DNA of 64,000 nucleotides from Lunularia cruciata (taxonomy: Eukaryota; Streptophyta; Marchantiopsida; Lunulariales; Lunulariaceae), in the NCBI GenBank assembly GCA_948567375.1, contig OX419756.1, positions 15,071,001-15,135,000 of the forward strand. The letters run 5' to 3'. Below the pieces are notes generated by a model, which ran no database searches, was not told the origin of the DNA, and saw only the letters and a program-made list of their open reading frames with translations. This document shows positions 25,180 through 38,301 of this stretch, one piece after another. A program made the position numbers and the translations under genes. Numbering within the stretch: position 1 is the first letter of the stretch; each line of letters opens with the position of its first letter.

Positions 25180-27246
25180 TTAAATATAATTAAATTGACG
25201 TTTGAATTGTAACTTCTACAATATTATGTTTCATTTGATGAAAAATTAGATTGGTTTTGAAACGTGTCAAGAAATTAGAAACACAATATTCATTTTCACC
25301 AAAACAGTCTTTGAAATGTGATATATTTCCATTGGCTACGTATTTTTATTACGATGATGATGATCAAAGTCATCTAGCACCATAAATTTTTTTTATTTAG
25401 TTGCATTGTTCATGTCTTCAAGATTGTCGTTTACTTTCAAAAGTACATCAAGATAATGCTCTAGGTAATCTAGCACCCTTAAAAAATGTATATTTTGCAT
25501 AAGGAATGTCTTGAAAATTGTCTTTTAGCTTCAGTAATACACTAACACTATAGTATTTCATCCTAGATATTAATTTTTAGTTTCAAAAGATAATACTCGA
25601 ATGTGCTTTTATTCATTTCATAGGGTAAGTGGGCAGCCATCAGCAAAACAATCAGTAGGAGGCTTGTCACAATTTGGCAAAAAGCCTATAAGAAGATTCC
25701 ATGGAACTACCAATTTACAACTGAGTTTTTCATATTTTTATGATTTAGCTCAATTTATGATAAAATATTTCCAATTAAAAATAAATTATTTCTAAAGATA
25801 ACATAGTTTATGATTTTTCCATAAAATTTATGTAAATAAAAATGTATATTTTGAGCTGTAAAAAATATAGAATATCAACTTAATTGGCAATGAGTTCTTT
25901 GAGGTTCTTCATTTGGCTTCATGATACAAGTATATATTAAGGTATTATATTTGTAGATTTCTATATTATTTACAGAATATGACTTTTTTAATCATTCCAA
26001 TCATCCTCAATTTGCTATTCTTTAAACATTATAAGAAATTGATACACTAAACATATATATATATATATTACAGAACTACACAGTGTAAATTGCTGAAAAA
26101 CAATATGGCACGTGGTAAAACTACCTCATACTAACAGATTATTTGTCCACAACTCATAGGGTTATTTGCATAACTTCATATTCAGCACAATATATTTAGG
26201 ATTATTTTACTAAATTAACTATCTCTTTTTCATATATAAGTATTATATTTATAAGATCATTAAATAGCTTAATTGTTTCCTTCTTGCATATAAATATTAT
26301 CTTTTATGGTACTAGAAACTAACCTATCTATCTCTTTGTATGCACATTATCATTTGTGACATCTTAAACTAACTTATTATCTCCTTGTATACAAATATTA
26401 TCATCTTTAAAATCTTAAACTAAGTTAATTATAAGTTTTTAAAATTTTTTTTATGTTTTATGACATTGAGAAGACTTTCACACACTCTACAAAATATCCA
26501 AAGGATAGTCAATATGATAGCTTTTTATCTCAAGAAAAGAAAATATGAAGTGAAAATTTGGTTTGATGAGACCACTATGTATCTATGTGAAATTCATGTG
26601 AGCAATTTTATTTAGCAATTAATTGTATCTTTGAGGTAGTTTTGACTATCAACTAGAGTCTTGGACCTTATGTAAGTCTAAAATTCACATTATTTTTTTG
26701 AGTTCTTGCTTGAGATTTTGAGTTAATCTCCTTGGAAAGCCTAAGTGAGTCTCATTATAGATTTAGGGATTTTTTGGCATTTTTAACTAGAGTTTAGGAT
26801 CTCTCATCATAGATCAAGGTGCAATAAATTTTGAATGTTGTTGAGTGTCCTCAAAAGGGGTATAGATATTTGAAAATTGAGTTGCAATAATCAACAAGGA
26901 ATGAAATAGGCCCATAAAAGAGTCAAACTGAAATCATTCTATTTGATGCAAGAAGGGTTAGCAAGTCTTTGTGAAGATCCTTAAAGTGTGTAGGTTGATA
27001 AAGCCATCTAACAATTTATAGTCATCAAGGTTATAAACTACCTACAAGGTTAAGAGTTGAGCGTTTAAGATGTAGGGTAATCCAAACAAGCTTCTCTTTT
27101 TTTTCACTTCAACAAGGTTAATCCTCATAGTCAATTATCCAAAAATGCTAATAAATTTTGATGGATAATTTTTTTTAGCTTTTAAAGTTGAGAGCTAATT
27201 TGTTTTAGCTTGTAAGTGTTTTTATTGTGGTATAATCTTATCAAGC
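23301..27246. other. AT-rich sequence without genes
   Basis: A very AT-rich stretch with many homopolymer runs and no open frame of note (the longest, 25601-25795, looks like chance). It includes the AT microsatellite listed separately and a shorter one near 26047-26068. Nothing else is recognised. Confidence 0.45.
25088..25176. repeat. (AT)n microsatellite
   Basis: About 44 uninterrupted AT units. Such tracts are often length-polymorphic and can form cruciforms. Confidence 0.97.
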
Positions 27247-27251
27247 TTTGT

Positions 27252-27652
27252 TGTAACAATATGGAGTTTAGCGATGAAGTTAGTAGAGATAACAAAGTAG
27301 CAAATAAGAAAAATTAGCCTAGAATATTCCAAAAGTATTCCTAGGAAGCTTCTTGGGAAGCTTTCTGGCTAACTTAGCTTGTATTTCAAGTAGGTAGCTT
27401 TTAGAAGCTTCCAACTAGCTTAGCTTGCACGCCAAGTAGATGGCTTCTAGAAGTAAGCTTCCTAGTTAAGCGGCTTGCACTCTAAGAAAGCAGCTCGAGG
27501 AAGCTTCTTGAGAAGCTTCTCAAAGGCCTTGTATGCTACCTATAAATACCAAAACCAAAGCTCATGCTAGTCAATCGGAGTTTTCACTCATTCAAGTGTC
27601 CCAGTGTAAGCTTCCATTCTCCTATTTCTCTCCTCGGTCTTGGACTTTTACA
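27252..27652 (+). repeat. family B solo LTR, more diverged
   Basis: It starts TGTAACAATATGG and ends CTTTTACA, 401 bp, homologous to the other family B LTRs but with small deletions. Flanking pentamers (TTTGT before, TTTTC after) do not match exactly, so the target-site duplication has decayed or never existed. The central GGAAG CTTCT AGAAG CTTCC set is partly deleted, yet GGAAG CTTCT tg AGAAG CTTCT near 27499-27520 and the TATAAATA box (27541-27548) remain. Confidence 0.88.
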
Positions 27653-30600
27653 TTTTCAAAATTATTAAGGAATATGTTAATTTTCATAGTATTTAGAATC
27701 TAGCATGCAAACAAGTCCTTTTGAAGAGGTAAAAGCATGTTTGTTTGAATTTTTACCAAAGTCTCTATAAGCCTTGCTAATGGTATAAGGATCATTGTCA
27801 TTAATGGCTTCTTAAGTTTTAAGTGGCTTCTTAAGGTTTAAGCATAATCGTAAGTACATAGTACATTGTTAATGGTGTAAAGACTAGAATGAAGGATTCA
27901 ACAATCCTACTACTTAAGGTCAACCCATACTCTACCATGATTGATTAGTAAGGGTTTCTCAAACATAACATATGAGCTTCAACAAGGCTTATACACTTTT
28001 ATTTTTATTTTTTTAGCTCAAACTATAAGGTGAATCAAATCAGGCCTTAATGTAACAATCAAATGATTTGATTCTCACAAAATTCTCTTGTCTATACCTC
28101 AAATTTGTAAATTGAGCAAGTAGGTCTAATTCACCATTGTTAAATTCTTCCGTAATGGTATATAAGCCTCTTAAGGCGATTGAGTGGACTTTTGATCTAT
28201 CTTTCTATGGATCAAGTCATATGAAAATTATCCTTTGCTATTTGCTTCAATCTTATTTATTACTCTAATATCTATGAAAGTAATGTTCAATATGTGGTCC
28301 ATGATCCAAGATAAAATTGTAGAGGAGCCATTAGAGGCATGTAAAAAATTTGTAGATTGAGATATATCTCAACAAAGCTCTTCAACATGAATGGAAAGCA
28401 TAGAGAAGAACACCATGTTCTTAATCAACCAAGCAAGCATGAGAGGGACAAGCATCCTTCATCTAATAATGAAAAAGAAATACAAAAACTGTAAACTAAT
28501 TTTTTTCCTATTATAAACAGCTAAAATTATTAAGGAGTAGATGGTACATCTTATATAATCCTTCTCTAAACCCTACTTTCAAAGTTATTTGAACTCTTTT
28601 AGACATAAAGTTCAATATATCTACTAATAATAGTTATGTAGTGTAGCAATTTGAATTTGATAGTTGAATTTTGAAAATATGTAGATCATCAAGAAAGACA
28701 CCTGCAAATATGTGAAAGTCTCTCCACCATCTTCATACTTAATAAATTTTTCTCCTCAAATATTTAGTTTGATCTAAATTGTATAAAGTTGTCACTCCTT
28801 TATGTTCTACTCAATAAAAACTATACTAATGGACTAATCTAGTTTTGAATTGTTATAATTGGCATTATCTTAACTATAGTTTGCTTGTTTGGCTAGATAG
28901 AGTACTTTGTTAAGTGTTATAACTTGAATTAAATCTTTCATCAAATTTTATATTTGAAGAGTCATCACTTTCAACAATCTTTTAATAATTTTCTAATATT
29001 TTATGAAAAATTTATCCAAGCTCTGTAATTCATTACAACTAATTAGATTGCTTATCAATTTTGACCTATCTTATTGGACATAAGTGTTTTCTAATAAATA
29101 CAATTCTGCACTTATTTAGTTGCTTAACTACTCAATATTATTTATTGGAATTTGGATGATTTACAAAGAAATCATTCTATAATAATAAATAATATTCTAC
29201 TTTCATATAATTTGATATATAATAATAAAATTTTTTTATTATAATATCAAAAATTTATGGTATTAGGTGGTATATATTTAATTTATGTGCTCTTTCACTT
29301 ATCTAAATTATGCACCTAAAAATTGGTATAACATATAAAAATATTTGGTATATAAAATTTTTTTATACCATCCAAACAAATATTTGTTTGCATAAGTAAG
29401 ACTAATTTTCTTAAGTATCTTTATCTCTTAATGTACATGATGTGTTAAGTAATGAGCTCAAATGGAGAAAAATATTTACATAAATTCAATTTTATTGGGT
29501 TAAATCTCATAAGAAGCATCATCAACATCCCTTTTATTTGAAGAATCTTTTATTTATACCATTCTAGCCAATTTGTTATGATTCTTTCCAAACATAGTCA
29601 AAACTATGTTGCTATTTGTGGTAATCATCAATATGCTTAGTGGCAAATATCCATACTGTTAGCAATTTGCACACTGGGTGGAATGTGTGGTGCCATTGAT
29701 ACAAGGACACATAATTTCTCAAGTAGGAGTATAATATAAATTAGTGTCTTAGAGACTCAAGAGCTCAAAACTTTTGAGATGGGTTGATGAGCCTTATAAG
29801 CATTTTACTATGGTAGAAAGAGTAATCCAAAGTCATTAGAGGTAGAGTGTTTTTCACTTGATTATCAATGATCACAACAAGTTTTGGTAAAGTACAATGT
29901 AATTATATTTGGATAATTTTTTTACCTTAAAATTTGTGCATGAATGTTTAGGTGAGTTGTGTAATACAAATCAGAACTTTGTGATACATTAGATTTTTTT
30001 AGATTTTAATTTTTTTAGATATTAAGATGATTTGATAGAATATATTTCATGCATAAATTTCTAATTTAATTATGTTCATGTGCTATTTGATTTTGATAAT
30101 GAAAATATATAAAATGACAAGGTACAAGATCTTCATAATCAAAGCCTATTTCTCAACCAAATCTAGCTTTAAAACTATATTACATTATATATATATATAT
30201 ATTTATTTATTTATTTAGGTATGTTATGCTAGAATCTCTTCCAAGATTTACAACACACTATCAAAATTTAAATTTAGTAGATATTTTATCCAAAGTAACA
30301 AAATATAAAACTAGGATCTTTGGATATAAATTTTAATTTTCACTCCAATACGTTTATCTTTATATGTGCTCTGAATTTTTTTCTAAAAATAAGAGAAATA
30401 CATCAAAAAATTTACAATCTAAAGTAATACTAAGATATATCATATGATAGATAAAAGCTTTATAACTAATAATATTGTGTAGCTTCATAATCTTTAGTTA
30501 AAATTCAAAATGATGTTATAAAAATAAAATTAAGAAATTATAAAATAAATTATTCTATCCCAAGTAATTAATGTATTAAAGTTAATGCTCATAGCTCATA

Positions 30601-31199
30601 GCCTAATATGTCATATTTCATTGTCTTTATATTTTATAAAAAAATACAAAGAAGGATGAAAGTCCAATAAGGTCTCAACCATTATGAACCTTTTGATATT
30701 AAACTCTTTGCTTATGAATCTTGCTATAACCACTAGGATGATAACTGATTATTAAAATTATACATAATTTTTGAGTTAAAATAAATAAGCAAAAGTGGAG
30801 AGTAAAATCAAAAAGTGGTTATTTCCAAGAACACAAATCAAAACCTAATGGGGTATATTTTGTAGAACATTGGAGATATGCCCCTCTAGAATCAAGTATG
30901 CAAGTAACACCTAATTTTAAAATTGAATTTACAACTCTAATGTTTGATTGATTAATCTACACAAAATTACTTGTAACATCATTTCTTAAAAAATTCAAGA
31001 CATAACTTCTACAACAACTTGAGTCTAAATCATGTTGACATCTCCAGCATGAAGCAGATTAGAAAGCTTTTAATGCTAATATCAACTTATGTATTTTAAT
31101 TACAAGTAAAGGTAAAAATAGAATTGCATTTGCTATGATTGATTTTAGATATATGAACTCCAAGTGATTATCAAAATTGTATACCAACATTGATAGTTT
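27653..31199. other. AT-rich intergenic sequence
   Basis: No frame of useful length and no recognised repeat family. Short AT runs occur (for example 30186-30200). The lack of coding traces suggests very old or non-coding DNA. Confidence 0.45.
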
Positions 31200-33650
31200 C
31201 AAAGATTCCACTAAACAATAAAGTCATCCACTTCCTTAGATTCAAAATCTTTGTTTAATATATTATTAAAAAACACAAGGATTGGACTAACACTCCAATA
31301 CCGTTCATAATGGACCATGGGAGAAAGAGAGAGCGCACAAAGAAGGTGAGCAAGATTGAATAAAGAGAAGGTATTCCTCTCATGTATATATAATTTACAT
31401 ATGTATTTAAACCATAGTACAATTGTATAGTGAGAATTGTGAGCTAGCCTGTCTCTCACTCAGGATGAACCTCTGATGGCTATTATGGTAGTGCACCATG
31501 GACTAAGAAGGCAAGGAACCCCTACTCCATCATACTTCTCCAAGCTAACACTCACTAGAGAACTCAATGAGAGAGAAATAGTTGCAAATGAAAGGATGAT
31601 GAATACCTCCTCACACCTTGTTTATATACTTGTGAAATATTTATGTACTAAAGTTACTATTTACCATAATAACTCAAGTTACTAGGCTAAAAGTCAAGTA
31701 AAGTCAACAAGTATAAAGGAATATCCATCCACATGGGTATATTCCACTAAGCATGTGATCTTATCTTGACCCAATGACTAAGTCAAGGATTCCTTCACAT
31801 GGGCTATCCTTGGACTATAGAAGAATCCAAAACAAAAAGACTTGTGGGCCCAAGAGTTCTCAACTCTTTCATCAAAGCCAAACACGTAAGAATAATACCA
31901 AGTCAATACACTAGAATCCAAAATAGTGGTGTTCATTTTTTCCACTTCCTCTAAAGTAAGGTCCCCACTATCTTAGCTATGACTAACTTTAGCTAATCAT
32001 GACTAATGTAGAACCATCCTTTATTTCTATAGAAATAATATCTCTCAAGTATTTGTAATACAAAGCTAAATATCACAATATCACACATGCACAAATGGGT
32101 GTTGTAGAACTAAGTCACTACAAGCTTTGGATAGTATCAACACTCCTCCTCAAGCTTAACTCAATATCATATACACCGAGGTGAGGGCTAAAAGCATCAA
32201 ACTTGTCTTTAGATAAAGCTTTCATGAAAATATCAACTATATGCTCTCTTATGCCAACAAAATTAAGCTCAATCTGCCCTACTATAATAGCTTGAGAAGC
32301 ACACAAGTTTGGAACTCCCAAAGCACACAAGATTAGAACTCTAATAAAAATTCCAATGCACCCAAAGGAGTACCTTGTCTTTATTACACAACAAAGAGGA
32401 TCCCCTCAAAAGGAGCTACACCCTTAGATTAGATATATGGATTGGTGACATGTCAGCAAGCACACCCTTAGATTAGATGCATGGATTGGTGACATGTCAA
32501 TATTTGTCTTATTTGGTTGGTGGAACAAGTTTGACCAAAGAGAATATTTGGGGAATCTTCATATAGGAAGCTCAGAACAACATGGAAGAGGTACCATTGG
32601 AAAGATCTTAGTGAGACAAACAAGTAAGAGAAGGAAAAAACTTCTCCATTGGAAGGGGGATTAAGATTCCATTTTTTGAGGCCTAATTCTTTCATTTAGG
32701 CCTCCAAAATTGGCTTTAAAGCTTTTGGTGTGTTTTTGGCTTCTGCCTTATTAGTGAAAGTCCTTTTTTGGGGACTCTTCTATTTGATATACTTTGACCA
32801 TCATGTATAACATCTATAAAGATATTACCACACCCATTTCCACATATATTTAATTTGTCTAGCTAATGGTATTACACTTGCAAGAAACATCTCCTTAACA
32901 AAATCGTAATGCACCTCAATGTGCTTAGTCCTAGCATGAAACACAAGACTACCAACAAACTTTATGCCAATACAATGCCAAACTTCATGTCACTTGTATA
33001 TAATGCAATGGGAAATAGACATCCATACCAATATCAAAAAGCTAAATCCAAAGCAAAACAACTTAACAAGTTGCATTGGTGGCTCCATGATACTATGTCT
33101 CTATAGAAGACAAAGCTATAATTGCATGCTTCTTAGAAGCCTAACTCACAATAGCACCCCAAAGTCCAAACATGTACTTTGAAGTAGATCTCCTATCAAG
33201 GATATTCCTTGCCAAATTTGCATTAGTGTAACCAAGTAGTACCAATAATCCACCAAAGGTGTAGTGAAGACAAAACTGCAAATTGAACTTCACATATCAA
33301 AAAATGGTCTTGACAAATCAAAGTGACATTTGCACGGTGATTGCATGAACTGGCTGGCAGCTCCAACCACATAACTTAGGTCATTCTAGTGATAGTCAAA
33401 TATATGAGACTACAAACCATCTATCTATATCCACAAGGGTTACCAAGTAGCTCACTATCATCAATACCCAAGTTATGGTTATGCTCCAAAGATGTAGTCA
33501 TAGGCTTACATTTTAGTAGGCCAAATATTTTAGCATGTCAATGGCATATTGCCACTGCACAAGCCATATATCCTATCTATTCGTAATAAACTCCACACCT
33601 AAGAAATATCTAAGGCCACCAGATTTTGCATCTCAAACTAGGCTTTTAAG
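31200..33650 (-). mobile_element. decayed Ty1/copia element, RNase H end and 3' LTR
   Basis: On the minus strand, KHAIIALSSIET.YHGATNATC (about 33120-33050) and LVFHARTKHIEVHYDFVKEMFL (about 32960-32885) are signature copia RNase H text. After an inserted LTR the text resumes with QIELNFVGIREHIVDIFMKALSKDKFD (about 32290-32190). A polypurine tract (CTTGAGGAGGAGTG) follows, and the 3' LTR begins TGTTGATACTATCC at 32142 and runs to lower coordinates; its far end near 31200 is uncertain. The 5' parts are missing. Confidence 0.7.
32290..32876 (-). repeat. family A LTR inserted in the copia RNase H
   Basis: Homologous in reverse orientation to the family A LTRs (GGAGTACCTTGTCTTTATTACAC..AAAGAGGATC, ATTGGTGACATGTC, AGGTACCATTGGAAAG, GGTATTACA at the end). 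It splits the copia RNase H sequence between FVKEMFL and the QIELNFV block, so it arrived later. The low-coordinate end is degenerate, and no target-site duplication was confirmed. Confidence 0.7.
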
Positions 33651-33659
33651 TTCTCTTTA

Positions 33660-34051
33660 TGTAAAAGACCAAGGAGAGAAATAGGAGAATGGAAAACTGG
33701 AGTAGAAGATCAAATTGGGACTCTCAAGTGAAGGGAACTCCAAATGTCTAGCTTGAGCTTGGGTACATGCCTCCCAAGGAGATTCTAAGGAAGATTCTTT
33801 CTAGGAGTCATCTACTTGGAGTGCAAACTAAGCTAGCCATCAGCTTGGCATACAAGTTACTCTACCCTTAGAACATTCCTAGAGCTCCTCACCAAGGAGC
33901 TTCTTGGGTGCTTTTAATATATTTTACCCACAAGGTTTTTTGATGCTTCTAAGACATTAGAAGGCTAGTTCTACTTCCTTTTGCTATATTTAACTTAGAA
34001 TACTAACTCATTAGCTTCTACTAACTCATTTGCTAACTCTATATTATTACA
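33660..34051 (-). repeat. old family B LTR (3' LTR of a minus-strand element)
   Basis: In reverse orientation it resembles the family B LTR: TGTAAAAGACCAAGGAGAGAAATAGGAGAATGG at the start (quoted in part: TGTAAAAGACCAAGGAG) and TATTATTACA at the end. The adjoining text TATTCCCTTGCTGTTAGTTGG matches the reverse complement of the polypurine/3' region just before the 3' LTR of the young element (near 53030-53052). It is strongly diverged, and most heat-shock pentamers are lost. Confidence 0.75.
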
Positions 34052-36700
34052 TATTCCCTTGCTGTTAGTTGGTGACATCCTCACCATTGTAGAATCTTCA
34101 AAATCCTATAGAGCTTTTTTGTAATTTTTAGATAAGAAAGAGGCTCCCATGTGGCATTGTGAGAGGATCTCTTTCCAAAAGACCTTGTATTCAATGTGCT
34201 GTTGGTGGTCATGATGGATGCCATGATAAGCTAGGATACGATCAACTTCATATTCCTTATGATCATTGATAAAGATGTGAGGAGGAGGGAGTTGGACATG
34301 CAAAATGAGGATGAAAAAGAAATGAGTTATAAATAAAGGGTTTTAACTTTGAGACATGTAAGACAAGATGGATCCACATATATGATAAGGGAGAGCAAGT
34401 TGGTAGGCAAGAAGCAAAATTATCTAACTAATCTTAAATGGATCTATCCAATTAGGAGGTGGAAGTTTATGGAATTGGGTATCCAATAGGAGAGGAAGGT
34501 TACTAGAAGAAAGTATGACCTTATTATCTAGTTGAAAGGTGATATTGCAACAATTTTTTTTAACATATTGCTTTTGTTATTACATATTTTTATTAACATA
34601 TTGCTTTTTATTAACATATTGCTTTTGTTATTACAAATAAGAAGATGAGACCTGGCTTGGTGTAGGGATTTAGATAACATGGACAAGAAGGTAGGTAGAA
34701 ACATGTAGTGCCTAAGATGGCAAAGGAGCAAGAAGAGAATTTGGATCAAGTGGATCTTGCCCATAATTAAGGAAGAAGGAAGAAAAGAAATACTTGCATA
34801 TTTGGAATTATTGGAGGTAAACTCGGCAACTAGGAAACAAGTATCCCAATCAATGTGAAGAATGCTGACCAAGGCACATAACATGACCAAGGCAAGAATG
34901 TTTATCAAGGCACCAAAGTGTGGTTTGCTTGTACATTTTGTCTTTCAATTTGAGGATGATATGCTATAAACAATGCAAGCTTGGTACCAAGGAGCTTAAA
35001 AAGTGCTTTCCAAATTTTTACCAATAAAGCAAGGATCTAGATTAAAGATGAGAACACTTGGCATTCCATGGTGCTTGGAGATAGTTTCCAAGTAAATATG
35101 GGCCAATGTTAGAGCATCAATTGTATCTATGGTAGGTGCCAAATAAATATGCATGTTGAGCTTATCAACAAACACTATGATGATTGTATGGTAACCTTGT
35201 TTTGTCTTTGATAAAGATGTGATGAGGTCTAAGCTAATATGTTCCCAATTGGTAGGTAAAATTTGTAGTGGTTGAAAGATTCTACTCAACTTTTGGTTAT
35301 TGGCTTTGTTGTATTGGAAGCTCTCACAAGATCAAAAGAACTCTTGAACCTCTCATGTTGGGCCACCACCATCAATGTTTTAGGCCACACCCATGTGACC
35401 AATGATTGGTAAATCATGGGCCTCTTGAAGCCATACAAGTCATAGATCATCCTTGGCTAGAACATAAATCTGGTTTTCATAGAATACAAGGCCTTCCTTG
35501 AAGGAAAAAGTGTTGTATTCTATGTCATGTGTTGCAAGATGACCTTGTACCAATGGAAAGAAGGGGTCTAGATGTAAAGTGGTGCTAATTTGATTTGGAC
35601 TTTTGAGTCAATGAAATTATTACTATTGCTATCATTATGAGAGATTCAAGAAGACTCTTCAAATCATAATGCTATGATAGTGCACTAGGGATGATATAAA
35701 ACTTGCTATGTTTGTACTCAAGCTTGATGTCAAACAAATATAGTTATTCCTCCCATCAATGATCTTGACTTCTCATGTGCTTTAGATGTAAGGTCTACAA
35801 CAAAGGTTTGTGATTGATTTACATGATCACTTGTTTCCCCAAGAGATAATGTCTCCATACCTTGGTGGCATTTACCAGTACCAATCATTCTTGATCCCAA
35901 GTAAAGTAATTCCTCTCTATGTAGTTTAGTTGATGAGACAAAAGGTCAATTGGATTACAATCCATATGGAATTTCTTATTGCAACATAGCTCCAATGGCA
36001 AAGTTAAAAGCATCAAAATCAACCACACAAGGTAGTTAAGGATCATATGGTTGGAGGATGGGTTGTGAAGACACTATATGCTTTAGTTTCTTGAATGATT
36101 CTTTGTGCTTGGTGGTCCACTAAAAGCTTGATGTCTTCCCCAAGAGATTGATTAGTGGTGTAGTGACATGAGCATAGTAATGGACAAACCATTGATATAA
36201 ACTTGCAAATCCATTAAATGCATGCACTTATATGGTATCCTTAAGAGTAGACCAATTCATAATGGCTTTGATTTTCTCCTCTTCTATCTTAATCTCCTCC
36301 AATGAGACCTTATGGTCCAAGAAGGTAACTTCCTTCTGCCAAAAGCCACACTTTGACTTCTTGTGGTAAAACTTCCATTAGCAAATTTGTCTTAGGAATT
36401 CTTAAACATGATTCTTGTATTTGGCCTCCATCTTATAATAAATTAAAATATTATCCAATGACACCATCATGTAGCAATCTAAAATAGTCCACCAACACCC
36501 AATGCATTTGATCCATGAAAATTGCCTAAGCATTAGTGAAACCAAAAGCTAAAACTCTCCACTCAAAAGCCCATACCTTGTACGAAAGATAGACTTTTGC
36601 ATATTTTCTCCATCAATTGGAATCTACCAATAGCCACTTCAAAGATCTTACTTTGAGAAGTACTAGACTCTTCTCAATTGATCATGTTAGGTTTTACTCT
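34052..36700 (-). mobile_element. old family B chromovirus, 3' half
   Basis: Minus-strand order from high to low coordinate: reverse transcriptase traces (about 36650-36000), RNase H traces, integrase zinc-binding region (about 35480-35300), integrase core (LDLITSLSKTKQG..VFVDKLN..ISKHHGMPSVLI, 35289-34996), and chromodomain (INDHKEYEVDRILAYHGI..EYKVFWKE, 34303-34140). It is homologous to the young family B element but full of stops and frameshifts. Its 5' side ends near 36700. Confidence 0.75.
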
Positions 36701-37043
36701 TATGCCTTACGATTACCTTGTATTTGGGATGGCTCTCTCATAGGTTCATGAAGAGAGAAAATTGAGAGAAGTGCATCTCTTGAAATTAGATGGTGAGAGT
36801 GGACTGAGAAGATGTTGCAGCAATGAACTTGCATGACAGATATGGTGGTGAGCCTGAGTCAGTAAAGTATTTCCTAAATCATTCCTCATGGACATAGCCT
36901 CACATAGAGGTGAACCACATATCTTTGTGTAATGTGTGCATGTCATTTTGGCTTATGGTATATAATTGAACAGATCCAACAAGTCATCAATCTAGAGCAC
37001 CTCTTGGCAATAACTCAATCTAGAAGGCCATATCGCAATTGGA

Positions 37044-37256
37044 GTGTCTCCCTTTGATTATAAAATCCCTTTGGAAGATCATTTGGAAACAAATCTGCAA
37101 ACTCTTGAATTATATGATCAACCACTGCTTGATGAGGCTTTTGGTCCTCCTCAAATTCTCTATGCACAATCTCTTGATCCATACTATGAAAATAGAAATA
37201 TCTTCCTCAGAGCTTGCTCTATGTTTTCTTTATTGAAAAACTTCCTATCTTGGGAT
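37044..37256 (+). other. coding-like fragment of unknown origin
   Basis: The plus frame is open for 71 codons with balanced protein-like composition (SPFDYKIPLEDHLETNLQ, LYDQPLLDEAFGPPQILYAQ, in parts), unlike the noisy frames around it. Text upstream to about 36990 also reads as possible coding. I recognise no family. It lies between the old family B half and the full family A element and may be a gene fragment or part of another unidentified transposon. Confidence 0.25.
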
Positions 37257-37426
37257 TGACTATTCTTAAGTGTCTTACTTAGAGGTGCTAGACAACCTAA
37301 TTGGTAATTTTTACCTTGGTGTTGTACTTGAATTTGTTGTTGAGCCCAATTTAATTAAACCTTATGATGTTATTGTGAAATTTTGTTTCCACCTGCCAAG
37401 AGACTAGTATTCTTGTTGAATAGACT

Positions 37427-38178
37427 TGTAATACCAAGAGCTAGCCATATGATCTAGATGTGAAATTTGGTTTGGTAACATCTGGAATGATGTTTTACAT
37501 GATGGTCAAAATAGATCAGATAGAAGTATCACCAAAAGGGTACTTCTACTAATAGATTAGAAAACCAAAATATATTTGAAAACCTTAGAACCAATAGCTA
37601 GACATATGATTTGAAGATGAGAATTGGGTTGGTAACATCTGGAAGGATGTTACACAAGATGGACTGAATAGATCAGAAAGAGGTATCACCAAAAGGGGAC
37701 TTCTACTAATAGAGTTAGAACCAAAATATGCTTGATCTTTGAAGGCAATTTCGGAGGCCTAAACGGATGAATTAAGCCTAAAAATGTGCAGATTCCCCCC
37801 CCCCCAATGGAGAAAAGGCTGGCCTTCCCTCCCCCTTGCTTTGTCTCATCAAGAGCACTCCAATGGTACCTCACCCACGTGATTATGAGATTCCTATAGG
37901 AAGATTCCCTAAAAGATTCCCTCCAATCAAAGCCTATTTGACCAACCAGATAGGACCAGGACCGACATGTCACCCATCCAAGTAAGTAATCCAATGGTGG
38001 AGCTTGTCATGTCACTTATCTATGTACCTAATCCTATGGTGGAGCTTTATTGAAGGAGATCCGCTTTGACTATATAATAAAGAGAAGGTGCTACTTTGGA
38101 GCATCGGAGTTTGAGTGTGCAAGTGTATGTTTCTCATGGTGTGTTTCTCTTCAGGTCTCCTATCCTCGGAGTATTACA
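37427..38178 (+). repeat. family A 5' LTR
   Basis: 752 bp, termini TGTAATAC/GTATTACA. A run of about 11 C at 37795-37805 is absent from the other copies. A TATA-like TATATAATAAA at 38071-38081 lies about 100 bases before the LTR end, as expected for the U3 promoter. Confidence 0.92.
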
Positions 38179-38179
38179 A

Positions 38180-38191
38180 TGGTATCAGAGC
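38180..38191 (+). promoter_or_regulatory. primer-binding site, family A
   Basis: TGGTATCAGAGC begins two bases after the 5' LTR. This is the standard complement of the 3' end of plant initiator-methionine tRNA, used to prime minus-strand DNA synthesis. Confidence 0.93.
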
Positions 38192-38301
38192 AGGTGTTTT
38201 CCAAGAGAGCGGATCACCCCTCTTGGAAGAACATGGGCTACTGAGATTGAGTATTTTTGAGGAGAGCCATTTTGGTGTAATTGGTAGATTAGGAGGATAG
38301 A

